DNA of 64,000 bases from Pseudogulbenkiania ferrooxidans 2002 (GCF_000174355.1 NZ_ACIS01000001.1:372001-436000); one strand, 5' to 3'. Positions 25,947 through 35,025 are shown, numbered from the stretch's first letter. The notes: generated by a model from the letters alone, not told the origin. Numbers and translations: made by a program.

Positions 25947-26061
25947 TTCCATACCCATTCCGGTGCCAGTGCCGTTTATCGCCCTCTAGAGGGCGGCGCG
26001 CGACCGACCCTGAACCGGTTCTGAGTTTTCCCCATAATTCCGTTTTTCGAGTTCTTCCGAC

Positions 26062-26904
26062 ATGACCGCCGTCTTCCATGCCTATCCGGCTCCGGCCAAA
26101 CTCAATCTGATGCTCAAGGTGGTGGGGCGCCGCGCCGACGGCTACCACCTGCTGGAAACCGTGTTCCGCTTCATCGACTACAGCGACACCGTCGAGCTGG
26201 CCGTGCGCGACGACGGCGTGATCGAGCTGCTGAACCCGATCGACGGCGTGCCGGCCGAGCGCGACCTGACGGTGCGTGCGGCACGCCTGCTGCAACAGCA
26301 CAGCGGCACCTCGCTCGGCGCCTCGATCCGCCTCACCAAGCGCATTCCGATGGGCGGTGGTCTGGGCGGCGGCAGTTCCGACGCCGCCACCGTGCTGCTG
26401 GCGCTCAACTCGCTGTGGCAGACCGCTGTGCCGCGTGAAACCCTGATGCAGCTGGGCCTGAAGCTGGGGGCCGATGTGCCGGTCTTCATCTTCGGCCGCA
26501 ACGCCTTTGCCACCGGTATCGGCGAGGAACTGACCGAGCTGGAGCTGCCCGAAAAGTGGTACGTGGTGTTGCATCCGGGGGTGCATGTGCCGACTGCTGA
26601 AATTTTTTCGTCAGAACTGTTGACAAGGGATTCCGACATCAGCATAATGCGAATCCTCGAAACAACGCAGCAACGACGAAACGACTTGCAGCGGGTTGTA
26701 ACGATTAAGTATCCAGCGGTAAACGAAGCGTTAAGCGAGCTTGGGAAATACGGTTCGCCGCTGATGACAGGCTCCGGAAGTTGTGTTTTTCTGGAGTGCG
26801 ATTCGGAAATCGAAGCCGATAAAGTTTATAAGACGCTGTCGCAGAAGTACAACGGATTTGTCGCAAAAGGCCTTTCGGTCCACCCGTTGTTCGACAGTAT
26901 CTAG
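26062..26904 (+). CDS. ispE: 4-diphosphocytidyl-2-C-methyl-D-erythritol kinase
   Basis: A 280-residue GHMP kinase of the MEP isoprenoid pathway, phosphorylating CDP-ME. Motifs: PAKLNLMLKV near the start, the ATP loop PMGGGLGGGSSDAA, GADVPVF, and the C-terminal GSGSCVF. The last ~310 bases are noticeably richer in AT and use different codons from the rest of the gene, and contain a near-consensus promoter. Lies between lolB and tRNA-Gln. Confidence 0.95.
   Translation: MTAVFHAYPAPAKLNLMLKVVGRRADGYHLLETVFRFIDYSDTVELAVRDDGVIELLNPIDGVPAERDLTVRAARLLQQHSGTSLGASIRLTKRIPMGGGLGGGSSDAATVLLALNSLWQTAVPRETLMQLGLKLGADVPVFIFGRNAFATGIGEELTELELPEKWYVVLHPGVHVPTAEIFSSELLTRDSDISIMRILETTQQRRNDLQRVVTIKYPAVNEALSELGKYGSPLMTGSGSCVFLECDSEIEADKVYKTLSQKYNGFVAKGLSVHPLFDSI
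26620..26648 (+). promoter_or_regulatory. Near-consensus sigma70 promoter inside ispE
   Basis: -35 TTGACA (26620-26625, perfect), 17-base spacer, -10 CATAAT (26643-26648, 5 of 6). It points to tRNA-Gln and prs, about 265 bases before the tRNA. Confidence 0.65.
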
Positions 26905-26913
26905 CCCAGTTAC

Positions 26914-26988
26914 TGGGGAGTCGCCAAGTGGTAAGGCACCGGATTTTGATTCCGGCATTCGTAGGTTCGATCCCTACCTCCCCAGCCA
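26914..26988 (+). tRNA. tRNA-Gln (anticodon TTG)
   Basis: A 75-base cloverleaf with encoded CCA. The acceptor TGGGGAG pairs with CTCCCCA; the anticodon loop TTTTGAT gives TTG; the T arm has GGTTCGATCCC. Nine bases after the ispE stop. Confidence 0.95.
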
Positions 26989-27016
26989 AGAATCTCTACA
27001 ATATAGAGAACGAGAA

Positions 27017-27050
27017 AAAAAGCGTGTAAGTTTCCCTTACACGCTTTTTC
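27017..27050 (+). terminator. Hairpin terminator between tRNA-Gln and prs
   Basis: A perfect 14-bp stem (27017-27030 with 27036-27049, AAAAAGCGTGTAAG) whose 3' arm ends in TTTTT. It lies only 27 bases before the prs start, so it may act as an attenuator as well. Confidence 0.8.
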
Positions 27051-27076
27051 TTTATTCAGCTAAGGCATAACGAGTT

Positions 27077-28060
27077 ATGGCGGCATACGACAGTTTGATG
27101 GTTTTCACCGGGACCGCTAACCCGGAACTCGCCCAGAACGTGGTCAAGCATCTGGACATCTCGCTCGGCCGCGCCGACGTGGGCAAGTTCAGCGATGGCG
27201 AGGTGGCAGTGGAGCTGCTCGAAAACGTGCGCGGTCGCGACGTGTTCATCCTGCAGTCCACCTGCAACCCGACCAACGACAATCTGATGGAAATCCTGAC
27301 CATGGCCGACGCGCTCAAGCGCGCCTCCGCCGGTCGTATCACCGCCGCCATCCCGTACTTCGGCTACGCCCGCCAGGATCGCCGTCCGCGTTCCGCGCGT
27401 GTGCCGATCTCCGCCAAACTGGTCGCCAACATGCTGACTTCGGCCGGTATCGACCGCGTGCTGACCGTCGACCTGCACGCCGACCAGATCCAGGGCTTCT
27501 TCGACATCCCGGTGGATAACGTCTACGCCACCCCGGTGCTGCTGAAGGACGTCCGCTCGCAGCGCATCGAAGACCTGATCGTGGTGAGCCCGGACGTCGG
27601 CGGCGTGGTGCGCGCGCGCGCCATGGCCAAGGCGCTGAACACCGACCTCGCCATCATCGACAAGCGCCGTCCCAAGGCCAACGTGGCCGAAGTCATGAAC
27701 ATCATCGGCGACGTCCAGGGCCGTACCTGCCTGATCGTCGACGACATGATCGATACCGCCAATACCCTGTGCAAGGCCGCTTCCGCGCTGAAAGAGCGCG
27801 GCGCCCAGCGCGTGCTGGCCTACGCCACCCACGCCATCTTCTCGGGCCAGGCCATCGATCGCATTGCCAATTCCGACATCGACATGGTGGTGGTGACTGA
27901 CACCATCCCGTTGTCGGCGCAAGCCAAGGCCTGCCCGAACATTCGCGTGGCCTCCATCGGCGGCCTGCTGGCCGAGACGCTGCGCCGCATCAACAACGAA
28001 GAGTCGGTGTCCTACCTCTTCAACGAGGACCTGGTTTCGACGGGCGCCTGCCTGCCGTAA
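27077..28060 (+). CDS. prs: Ribose-phosphate pyrophosphokinase
   Basis: A 327-residue class I PRPP synthetase, making PRPP from ribose 5-phosphate and ATP for purine, pyrimidine, His, Trp and NAD synthesis. Motifs: FSDGEVAVE, the flexible loop with [11 protein letters not shown], the metal-binding [23 protein letters not shown] and the PRPP loop [10 protein letters not shown]. Downstream of tRNA-Gln and a hairpin; followed by rplY. Confidence 0.97.
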   Translation: MAAYDSLMVFTGTANPELAQNVVKHLDISLGRADVGKFSDGEVAVELLENVRGRDVFILQSTCNPTNDNLMEILTMADALKRASAGRITAAIPYFGYARQDRRPRSARVPISAKLVANMLTSAGIDRVLTVDLHADQIQGFFDIPVDNVYATPVLLKDVRSQRIEDLIVVSPDVGGVVRARAMAKALNTDLAIIDKRRPKANVAEVMNIIGDVQGRTCLIVDDMIDTANTLCKAASALKERGAQRVLAYATHAIFSGQAIDRIANSDIDMVVVTDTIPLSAQAKACPNIRVASIGGLLAETLRRINNEESVSYLFNEDLVSTGACLP

Positions 28061-28120
28061 ACATCGCGGCGGCTGGTCGCGGCCGCTGCGGTGCCATTCA
28101 CTTGAACTGGAGTTTTACTC

Positions 28121-28699
28121 ATGTCTTACGAACTGATTGCTGCCAAGCGCGAACAGCTGGGTACGAGTGCGAGCCGCCGCCTGCGTCACGCTGGCAAACT
28201 GCCGGCCGTGGTATACGGCGCCAACACCGAAGCGGTTTCCGTGGTACTGGATCACAACCCGGTTTACTACGCGCTGAAGGAAGAAGGCTTCCACACCGGC
28301 ATCCTGAACCTGGTGATCGACGGTGAGAAGCAGGCCGTGCTGCTGCGTGACTACCAGATGCACCCGTACAAGCAACTGGTACTGCACATGGACTTCCAGC
28401 GCGTCGACCTGAACGAAAAGATGCACGTCAAGGTACCGCTGCACTTCGTCGGCGCCGATGCTTCCGAAGCCGTCAAGCTGCAAGGCGCCAAGATCTCGCA
28501 CGTGCTGACCGAAGTCGACGTGCGCGCTCTGCCGGCCCAACTGCCGTCCTTCATCGAAGTGGACCTGTCCGCCATCCAGGCTGGCCAGACCATTCACCTG
28601 TCCGACCTGAAGCTGCCTGAAGGCGTGGAAATCACCGCCCTGGTGCGCGGTGGCGACCAGGCTGTGGCCTCCGCCAGCGGTGCCGCTGCCGCCGAGTAA
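28121..28699 (+). CDS. rplY: 50S ribosomal protein L25 (Ctc form)
   Basis: A 192-residue 5S-rRNA-binding protein: the N-terminal L25 domain (REQLGTSASRRLRHAGKLPAVVYG) joined to the C-terminal TL5/Ctc beta domain (about 95-185), ending in an Ala-rich tail. GGAG precedes the ATG. Position between prs and pth is a common betaproteobacterial order. Confidence 0.95.
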   Translation: MSYELIAAKREQLGTSASRRLRHAGKLPAVVYGANTEAVSVVLDHNPVYYALKEEGFHTGILNLVIDGEKQAVLLRDYQMHPYKQLVLHMDFQRVDLNEKMHVKVPLHFVGADASEAVKLQGAKISHVLTEVDVRALPAQLPSFIEVDLSAIQAGQTIHLSDLKLPEGVEITALVRGGDQAVASASGAAAAE

Positions 28700-28721
28700 T
28701 TCCGCGGTCGTGCACGATCAA

Positions 28722-28761
28722 GCTCGTTGCGTTGCCTGACGGCCTCGCAACGGGCTTTTTT
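28722..28761 (+). terminator. Intrinsic terminator after rplY
   Basis: Stem GCTCGTTGCG with CGCAACGGGC (28722-28731, 28746-28755; one G-T pair) followed by six T residues. Confidence 0.85.
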
Positions 28762-28775
28762 ATTGGAATGCAATC

Positions 28776-29360
28776 ATGTCCGGGATTCGATTGATCGTCG
28801 GGCTGGGCAACCCCGGCCCGGAGTACGAGAAAACCCGTCATAATGCCGGTTTCTGGCTGGTCGACGAACTGGCCTGGCAGCACAAGGCGGCGCTGAGAGG
28901 CGAAGGCAAGTTCTTCGGCGAAGTGGCGCGCGCGCCGCAGCCGGGCGGCAGCGACCTGTGGCTGTTGAAGCCGATGACCTTCATGAACCTGTCCGGCCAG
29001 GCGGTGGCGGCGCTGGCGCGCTTCTACAAGATCGCCCCGGAGGAAATCCTGGTGGTGCACGACGAGCTCGACCTGCAGCCGGGCACCGCCCGCTTCAAGC
29101 AGGGCGGCGGGCACGGGGGCCACAACGGCCTGAAGGACATCATCGCCCGCCTCGGCACGCCGAACTTCTGGCGCCTGCGGCTGGGCATCGGCCACCCCGG
29201 CGAGCGCAGCGAGGTGGTCGGCTTCGTGCTGAAGAAGCCGCGCAGCGAAGAACAGGGCGCCATCGAGGACGCCATGGCGGCGGCGCTCCGGGTATTGCCG
29301 CAAGCCATTGCCGGCGACATGCCGGGCGCGATGAAAACCCTGCATACCGCCGCCAAGTAA
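28776..29360 (+). CDS. pth: Peptidyl-tRNA hydrolase
   Basis: A 194-residue hydrolase that recycles stalled peptidyl-tRNA. Motifs: [19 protein letters not shown] (catalytic His in TRHNAG), [17 protein letters not shown] and [11 protein letters not shown]. Full length. Starts 15 bases after the rplY terminator. Confidence 0.97.
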   Translation: MSGIRLIVGLGNPGPEYEKTRHNAGFWLVDELAWQHKAALRGEGKFFGEVARAPQPGGSDLWLLKPMTFMNLSGQAVAALARFYKIAPEEILVVHDELDLQPGTARFKQGGGHGGHNGLKDIIARLGTPNFWRLRLGIGHPGERSEVVGFVLKKPRSEEQGAIEDAMAAALRVLPQAIAGDMPGAMKTLHTAAK

Positions 29361-29379
29361 TTTTCCGGCCGCAAGCCTG

Positions 29380-29392
29380 CTTCGGCCAACCT
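29380..29392 (+). repeat. Intergenic 13-mer CTTCGGCCAACCT
   Basis: One copy of the recurring motif, in the 61-base gap between pth and ychF. Confidence 0.6.
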
Positions 29393-29421
29393 TTGCAAAG
29401 ATTTTCGAGAGGAACGCAGTC

Positions 29422-30513
29422 ATGAGTCTCCAGTGCGGCATCGTCGGTCTGCCCAACGTCGGCAAGTCGACCCTCTTCAATGCGCTGACCAAGGCCGGCA
29501 TCGAAGCGGCCAACTATCCGTTCTGCACCATCGAGCCCAACGTCGGCATCGTCGAGGTGCCGGACCCGCGTCTGGCCGAGCTGGCCAAGATTATCAACCC
29601 GCAGAAGATCCAGCCGGCCATCGTCGAGTTCGTCGACATCGCCGGCCTGGTGGCGGGCGCCTCCAAGGGCGAAGGGCTGGGCAACCAGTTCCTGGCCAAC
29701 ATCCGCGAGACCGACGCCATCGTCAACGTGGTGCGCTGCTTCGACGACGACAACGTGGTGCACGTCGCCGGCAAGGTCGACCCGATCTCCGACATCGAAA
29801 CCATCGGCACCGAACTGGCGCTGGCCGATCTGACCACGGTGGAAAAGGCGATCCAGCGCGATGGCAAGAAGGCCAAGTCGGGCGACAAGGACGCGATCCG
29901 CCTGATCGCGGTGCTGGAGAAGGTGCGCGCGCACCTCGACCAAGGCTTGCCGGCGCGCTCGCTCGGCCTCGACGCCGAAGAGCAGGCGCTGTTGAAGCCG
30001 TTCTGCCTGCTCACGATCAAGCCGGCGATGTACGTCGCCAACGTGGCCGAGGACGGTTTCGACAACAACCCGCACCTCGACAAGCTCAAGGCGCTGGCCG
30101 ACAAGGAGGGCGCTCCGGTGGTGGCGCTGTGCGCGGCGATCGAATCGGAAATCGTCGAGCTCGACGACGCCGACAAGGCCGAGTTCCTGGCCGAGATGGG
30201 GCTGGAAGAGCCGGGCCTGAACCGCCTGATCCGCGCCGCCTACAAGCTGCTGGGCCTGCAGACCTACTTCACCGCCGGGGTGAAGGAAGTGCGCGCCTGG
30301 ACCATCCACGTCGGCGATACCGCGCCGCAAGCGGCCGGGGTGATCCACACCGACTTCGAACGCGGCTTCATCCGCGCCCAGACCATTTCCTACGACGACT
30401 TCATCGCCTGCGGCGGCGAAGCCAAGGCCAAGGAAGCCGGCAAGATGCGCTCCGAAGGCAAGGAGTACGTGGTGAAGGACGGCGACGTGATGAACTTCCT
30501 GTTCAACGTCTGA
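29422..30513 (+). CDS. ychF: Redox-regulated ribosome-binding ATPase YchF
   Basis: A 363-residue Obg-family P-loop protein (OLA1/YchF) that prefers ATP and binds the ribosome. G1 GLPNVGKS, G3 DIAGLV, a coiled-coil insert (about 130-200), and the C-terminal TGS-like domain ([39 protein letters not shown]). The G4 motif is replaced by NVAE, as usual in YchF, which explains the loss of GTP specificity. GAGAGGAA upstream. Confidence 0.97.
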   Translation: MSLQCGIVGLPNVGKSTLFNALTKAGIEAANYPFCTIEPNVGIVEVPDPRLAELAKIINPQKIQPAIVEFVDIAGLVAGASKGEGLGNQFLANIRETDAIVNVVRCFDDDNVVHVAGKVDPISDIETIGTELALADLTTVEKAIQRDGKKAKSGDKDAIRLIAVLEKVRAHLDQGLPARSLGLDAEEQALLKPFCLLTIKPAMYVANVAEDGFDNNPHLDKLKALADKEGAPVVALCAAIESEIVELDDADKAEFLAEMGLEEPGLNRLIRAAYKLLGLQTYFTAGVKEVRAWTIHVGDTAPQAAGVIHTDFERGFIRAQTISYDDFIACGGEAKAKEAGKMRSEGKEYVVKDGDVMNFLFNV

Positions 30514-30537
30514 GGCGGCCGCCCGCCTGCGCCGAAG

Positions 30538-30567
30538 ACCGTCATCCCCTCGGGTGGCGGTTTTTTT
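30538..30567 (+). terminator. Intrinsic terminator after ychF
   Basis: An imperfect GC hairpin (ACCGTCATCC with GGGTGGCGGT, with G-U pairs) followed by seven T residues. Confidence 0.75.
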
Positions 30568-30657
30568 CTTGGCGCGGGCTAGGCAATGCCGTTGGGGATT
30601 GTTATAGTTCCATCTGTTATGTTGTTTCTTTAATTTGAAACTAAAGGTTATATTAAA

Positions 30658-31437
30658 ATGAAGAAACTGATCGCTCTGCTGGCCCTAATCGGTGCCACCT
30701 CGCACGCCTTCGCCGCAGACCTGCTCGACACCGTACAACAGCGTGGCACGCTCAAGATCGCGCTGGAAGGCACCTACCCGCCGTTCAACTTCAAGGACAA
30801 GGACCAGAAACTGGCCGGCTTCGAGGTTGACCTCGGCACGGCGCTGGCGCAGAAGCTCAAGGTGAAACCGGAATTCACCACCGGCGAGTGGAGCGGCCTC
30901 CTGGCCGGTCTGCAGGGCGGCAAGTTCGACGTGGTGATGAACCAGGTGTCGATCACCGACAAGCGCAAGGAAGTGTTCGACTTCTCGCAGCCGTACACCA
31001 TCTCCAGCGCGCAGCTGATCGTGCGCAAGAACGAGAAGCGGGTGTTCAAGTCGCTGGACGACCTGAAGGGCCTGAAGATGGGCGTGACCCAGGGCAGCAA
31101 CTACGCCGACATGGTCAAGGCGCAGGGCGGCATCGAGTCCAAGTTCTACCCGTCGGCGGCGGAAATCTTCCAGGATCTGGCCTCCGGCCGCATCGACGCC
31201 GCGATCAACGACAGCCTGCTGATCCCGTTCGCCATCAAGGAAGCCAAGCTGCCGCTGAAGGCCGGCGCCGCAGTGGGGACGACCACGCAGATGGGCATCC
31301 CGTTCGCCAAGGGCAACCCGAAGTTCAAGGCCGCCATCGACGGCGCGCTGACCTCCTTGCACAAGGACGGCACCTTCAAGAAAATCTCGGTGAAGTGGTT
31401 CGGGATCGACGTGTCGAAGGCCCCGGGCGGGCGCTGA
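30658..31437 (+). CDS. Amino-acid ABC transporter substrate-binding protein (cystine type)
   Basis: A 259-residue periplasmic solute-binding protein, family 3. The signal peptide is cleaved after AFA. Then GTLKIALEGTYPPFNF, GFEVDLGTALAQKL, GKFDVVMNQVSIT and FSQPYTIS; the acidic FEVD and the Arg/Lys positions are those of polar amino-acid binders. The pattern resembles FliY/TcyA cystine binders. Followed by one permease gene and a trans-sulfuration enzyme, which supports a sulfur amino acid as ligand (inference). Preceded by an AT-rich gap of about 90 bases that probably carries the promoter. Confidence 0.88.
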   Translation: MKKLIALLALIGATSHAFAADLLDTVQQRGTLKIALEGTYPPFNFKDKDQKLAGFEVDLGTALAQKLKVKPEFTTGEWSGLLAGLQGGKFDVVMNQVSITDKRKEVFDFSQPYTISSAQLIVRKNEKRVFKSLDDLKGLKMGVTQGSNYADMVKAQGGIESKFYPSAAEIFQDLASGRIDAAINDSLLIPFAIKEAKLPLKAGAAVGTTTQMGIPFAKGNPKFKAAIDGALTSLHKDGTFKKISVKWFGIDVSKAPGGR

Positions 31438-31491
31438 GGCGCGGCGTGACGCCGGACTGAGGCCGCGGCCGTCTGCCGGACGGTCGAACTG

Positions 31492-31527
31492 GACGCCCCC
31501 GCGGCTTGCGGGGGCGTCGCTGTTTTT
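31492..31527 (+). terminator. Partial terminator between binding protein and permease genes
   Basis: A perfect 11-bp stem (GACGCCCCCGC, 31492-31502, with 31508-31518), then GCTGTTTTT. It would lower permease expression relative to the binding protein, as is common in such operons. Confidence 0.6.
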
Positions 31528-31538
31528 GAGGATGAGCG

Positions 31539-32198
31539 ATGGAATGGCTTGAACTGGCGCGGCAGGCGCTGCCGGTACTGATCAAGGGGACGGGGTACAC
31601 CGTATTTTTTGCGCTCAGCACCATGGTGCTGGGCCTGCTGCTGGGGTTTGTCGTGGCGCTGGTGCGCATCGCCCGCGTGCCGCTGTTGGCACCGCTGCTG
31701 GCGTTCTACGTCAGCGTGATGCGCGGCACGCCGCTGCTGGTGCAAATCTTCGTGATCTATTACGGTCTGCCGTCGGTCGGCATCGAGTTCGAGCCGGTCA
31801 CCGCCGGGGTGCTGTCGCTGACGCTGAACGTGGCGGCCTACCTGTCGGAAAGCCTGCGCGGCGCGATCGCCGGGGTCGAGCGCGGGCAGTGGGACGCGGC
31901 GCAGTCGCTGGGGCTGAACTGGTGGCAGGCCATGCGTTTCGTGGTGGCCCCCCAGGCGCTTCGGCTGGCGGTGCCCAGCCTCGCCAACAGCCTGATCTCG
32001 CTGATCAAGGACACCTCGCTGGTCTCGGTGATCACCGTGTCCGAGCTGATGATGGCGACCAAGGACGTGATCGCGCAGACCTTCCAGCCCTTGCCGCTGT
32101 ACCTGATGGCGGCGGCCATCTACTGGGCGTTGAGTGCGCTGTTCGAACAGGTGCAGAAGCGCCTGGAGCTGCGCCTGGCGCATGCCTACCGCCGTTGA
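31539..32198 (+). CDS. Amino-acid ABC transporter permease (HisM family)
   Basis: A 219-residue inner-membrane permease with five predicted helices and the EAA loop (ESLRGAIAGVERGQWDAAQSLGL followed by a proline-containing turn) that docks with the ATPase. GAGGA six bases before the ATG. Partner of the binding protein upstream. No ATP-binding subunit is encoded nearby, so the ATPase must come from elsewhere in the genome. Confidence 0.9.
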   Translation: MEWLELARQALPVLIKGTGYTVFFALSTMVLGLLLGFVVALVRIARVPLLAPLLAFYVSVMRGTPLLVQIFVIYYGLPSVGIEFEPVTAGVLSLTLNVAAYLSESLRGAIAGVERGQWDAAQSLGLNWWQAMRFVVAPQALRLAVPSLANSLISLIKDTSLVSVITVSELMMATKDVIAQTFQPLPLYLMAAAIYWALSALFEQVQKRLELRLAHAYRR

Positions 32199-32326
32199 CA
32201 GCGGGCGGCCGATCTGACAATACCGACGCCGGGGCTTCCCCGCCGTCGCCGGCGAAGCGTGCCGGCGTACGGTGGTAAGCTCACGGCCATCTCTGAATCA
32301 CGGGACGCGATACGCGCAGGCTCTCC

Positions 32327-33469
32327 ATGAAATTCGCCACCAAGACCATCCACAGCGGCTACGACCACCACCAGCACAACCGCGCGCTGATGCCGCCGGT
32401 GTACCAGACCTCGGCCTTCGCCCACGACCACGTCGGCGAGGTGCTGGAGTTCGGCTACGCGCGCACCGGCACGCCGACGCGCGCGGCGCTGGAAGCTTGC
32501 TTTGCGGCGTTGGAAAACGCCACGCACGGCTTCGCCTTCGGCAGCGGCATGGCCGCCATCGACGCCGTGCTGCGCGCCACCTTGCAGCCGGGCGACGAGG
32601 TGCTGGCGGTGGCCGACCTGTACGGCGGCGCCTACCGCCTGCTGACCAAGGTCATGGCGCCGGCCGGCATCACGGTGCGCTTCGCCGACCTGACCGACCC
32701 GGCCAGCCTGGCCGACGCGCTCACCCCGGCCACCAAGCTGCTGTGGCTGGAGTCGCCGACCAACCCGCTGCTCAACCTGGTCGACATCGCCGCGCTGACA
32801 GCCATCGCCCACCGGCACGGCGTCAAGGTGGCGGTCGACAACACCTTCGCCACGCCCTATCTGCAGAACCCGCTCGATCTGGGCGCCGACATCGTGATGC
32901 ACTCCGCTACCAAGTATCTGGGCGGCCACTCCGATGTGCTGCTCGGGCTGGTGGCGGTGAAAGACGCCGAACTGGCCAAGTCGATCAAATTCATCCAGAA
33001 CGCCACCGGCGGGGTGCCGGGTCCGCAGGACTGCTTCCTGACGCTGCGCGGCATCAAGACGCTGCACCTGCGCATGGAGCGCCACTGCGACAACGCCGAG
33101 CGCGTGGCCGCCTTCCTGGCCACGCACCCGGCCATCGAGAAAGTGTTCTACCCCGGCCTCGCCGATCACCCGCAACACGAGCTGGCGCGGCGCCAGATGC
33201 GGCGTTTCGGCGGCGTGGTCACGGTCTACCTCAAGGACGACAGCCGTGCCGCCGCAAGCCGCGTGGCCGAGCGCCTGCAGTACTTCCTGCTGGCCGAATC
33301 GCTGGGCGGGGTGGAGTCGCTGGTCAATCATTCCTACACCATGTCGCACGGCGGCATGCCGCCGGAACAGAAGGCCGCCTTGGGCATCCGCGAGGGTCAG
33401 CTGCGTTTCTCGGTCGGCATCGAGGACATCGACGACCTGCTGGCCGACCTGGCCCAGGCGCTGGCCTGA
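32327..33469 (+). CDS. Trans-sulfuration PLP enzyme (cystathionine gamma-synthase/gamma-lyase family)
   Basis: A 380-residue Cys/Met-metabolism PLP enzyme. Motifs: YARTGTPTRAALE, FGSGMAAIDAV, the stacking Tyr in DLYGG, VDNTFATPYLQNPL, and the PLP lysine in SATKYLGGHSD; the C-terminus has SLGGVESLVNHSYTMSHGG. It could act as cystathionine gamma-synthase, gamma-lyase, beta-lyase or a homocysteine-forming sulfhydrylase; sequence alone does not decide. The neighbouring cystine-type transporter favours a cyst(e)ine-linked reaction. Confidence 0.9.
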   Translation: MKFATKTIHSGYDHHQHNRALMPPVYQTSAFAHDHVGEVLEFGYARTGTPTRAALEACFAALENATHGFAFGSGMAAIDAVLRATLQPGDEVLAVADLYGGAYRLLTKVMAPAGITVRFADLTDPASLADALTPATKLLWLESPTNPLLNLVDIAALTAIAHRHGVKVAVDNTFATPYLQNPLDLGADIVMHSATKYLGGHSDVLLGLVAVKDAELAKSIKFIQNATGGVPGPQDCFLTLRGIKTLHLRMERHCDNAERVAAFLATHPAIEKVFYPGLADHPQHELARRQMRRFGGVVTVYLKDDSRAAASRVAERLQYFLLAESLGGVESLVNHSYTMSHGGMPPEQKAALGIREGQLRFSVGIEDIDDLLADLAQALA

Positions 33470-33572
33470 CGCGGATGAGCCGATCCGCACGGCACCGCAC
33501 TCCGGTCCGGGTGATGCCGGCCAGGGAACGGACGCGCGGTGCGAGCCGGCCCCGCCGCGTTTATGCCGGGCT

Positions 33573-33585
33573 CTTCGGCCAACCT
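33573..33585 (+). repeat. Intergenic 13-mer CTTCGGCCAACCT
   Basis: One copy of the recurring motif, just before the HAD-family gene. Confidence 0.6.
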
Positions 33586-33605
33586 GCGCACGAGCGGAGT
33601 GGGCG

Positions 33606-34091
33606 ATGAACCGTCCCCTCCATCTACTGTTCGACTGGGGCGATACGCTGATGGCCGACCTGCCCGGGCAGGCGGACAGCATGTGGCGCTGGCCCGAGGT
33701 GCGCGCCATGCCCGGCGCGTACGACACGCTGGCGGCGCTGGCCGGGCGCTTGCCGTGCCACGTCGCCACCAACGCGGCCGAGTCGGGCGCCGACGACGTG
33801 CGCCTCGCGCTGGCGCGGGTCGGTCTGGACGACCTGGTCGGGCGGGTGTTCTGCCGCCGCGAGCTGGGCCTGGCCAAATCCGACCCGGCGTTCTATCGCC
33901 GCATCGCGGCCGAGCTGGGGGTGGCGCCGCCGCAGCTGTGGATGGTCGGCGACTCGCTCGCCAACGACGTGCACTCGGCCCGGGCCGCCGGTCTCACCGC
34001 CATCTGGCTTAATGCCGCAGGGGATACGCCACCGCCCGGCGTGCCGGCGATCGCGGCGCTGCCGCAACTGCTCGAGCTGCTGGCCGACTGA
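33606..34091 (+). CDS. HAD-family hydrolase
   Basis: A 161-residue haloacid-dehalogenase-type phosphatase with a minimal cap. Motif I is DWGDTL (the first Asp is the nucleophile; Gly-Asp replaces Asp-Gly of the usual DxDGT), motif III lysine in LAKSDPAF and motif IV VGDSLANDV followed by SARAAG. Start at ATG 33606 with a GGAGTG upstream; the frame is open further back through the previous gene in another frame. Substrate unknown. Lies between two copies of the CTTCGGCCAACCT motif. Confidence 0.82.
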   Translation: MNRPLHLLFDWGDTLMADLPGQADSMWRWPEVRAMPGAYDTLAALAGRLPCHVATNAAESGADDVRLALARVGLDDLVGRVFCRRELGLAKSDPAFYRRIAAELGVAPPQLWMVGDSLANDVHSARAAGLTAIWLNAAGDTPPPGVPAIAALPQLLELLAD

Positions 34092-34104
34092 GTCTTGCGC
34101 GTCT

Positions 34105-34117
34105 CTTCGGCCAACCT
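34105..34117 (+). repeat. Intergenic 13-mer CTTCGGCCAACCT
   Basis: One copy of the recurring motif, between the HAD-family gene and fpr. Confidence 0.6.
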
Positions 34118-34148
34118 CGCTGGCATAAAGTAGGGGCTTGCGGTAATA

Positions 34149-34167
34149 TCCGAGTAAAATAGTCGGA
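34149..34167. promoter_or_regulatory. Palindrome in the fpr promoter region
   Basis: TCCGAGT-AAAAT-AGTCGGA; the arms match as reverse complements at 6 of 7 positions. It lies 17 bases before the fpr start codon. Its shape recalls Rrf2/IscR-type sites (GACT-AAAAT-AGTC), which is only a suggestion. Confidence 0.4.
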
Positions 34168-34184
34168 CATTACGGAGAACCGCC

Positions 34185-34961
34185 ATGCCAGCTCCCGCCG
34201 CGAAGTACACCGCCGAGCGTATCCTGTGGAAACATCACTGGACCGACCGCTTGATCAGCTTCCGCCTCAGTCGCGATCCCTCCTTCCGCTTCACCCCCGG
34301 ACAGTTTGCCCGGCTCGGCCTGCAGATCTCCGAGACCGGTTTCGTCTGGCGCGCCTATTCCATCGTCTCGGCAAGCTGGGACGACTACCTCGAGTTCTAT
34401 TCCATCGTGGTGCCAGAAGGGGAGTTCACGCCGCGCCTGGCGCGTCTCGAGGTCGGCGACCAGATCCTGGTCGACAAGACCCCGAACGGCTTTTTCACCA
34501 CCGACCGCTTCCCCGACGGCGAAGACCTGTGGCTGCTCGCCACCGGCACCGCACTCGGGCCCTATCTGTCCATCCTGCACGAGACCGCGGTATGGCAGCG
34601 CTTCCGTCACATCGTGCTGGTGCACAGCGTGCGCGAGGCGGCGGAGCTGAGCTACCAGGCCGAGATCGCGGCGCTGCGGCAGCACCCGCTGTGGGCCGAG
34701 CACGGCCACAAGCTGCAGTACCTGCCGGTGGTGACGCGCGAAACGCTCCCTGGCACCCTGTCGCAACGCATCCCGACGATGCTGGCCGACGGCACCCTGG
34801 AGCGTGCCGCGGGTGTGACGCTGTCACCGGAGCGCTCGCGCCTCATGATCTGCGGCAGCCCGCAGATGGTCGAAGACACCCATCGCCAGCTCAAGGGCAT
34901 GGGCTATGCCTTGAGCCGGCTGTCGGCCCCGGCCCAGCTGGCGCTGGAGAATGGCTGGTAA
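34185..34961 (+). CDS. fpr: Ferredoxin--NADP reductase
   Basis: A 258-residue FAD enzyme passing electrons between NADPH and ferredoxin or flavodoxin. FAD-binding RAYSIVSA (RxYS), the GEFTPRL loop, NADP-binding GTALGPYLSI, VHSVREAAEL and MICGSPQMV, ending in an aromatic residue (W) that stacks on the flavin. Complete for the bacterial Fpr subclass. Upstream palindrome suggests redox or iron-sulfur control. Confidence 0.93.
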   Translation: MPAPAAKYTAERILWKHHWTDRLISFRLSRDPSFRFTPGQFARLGLQISETGFVWRAYSIVSASWDDYLEFYSIVVPEGEFTPRLARLEVGDQILVDKTPNGFFTTDRFPDGEDLWLLATGTALGPYLSILHETAVWQRFRHIVLVHSVREAAELSYQAEIAALRQHPLWAEHGHKLQYLPVVTRETLPGTLSQRIPTMLADGTLERAAGVTLSPERSRLMICGSPQMVEDTHRQLKGMGYALSRLSAPAQLALENGW

Positions 34962-35025
34962 GCGCCGGGCGGTTCGCCAGCGTTCCGGCCAGACGCCGGG
35001 GTGCCCCCGTCCCGGCCGGCATAAA

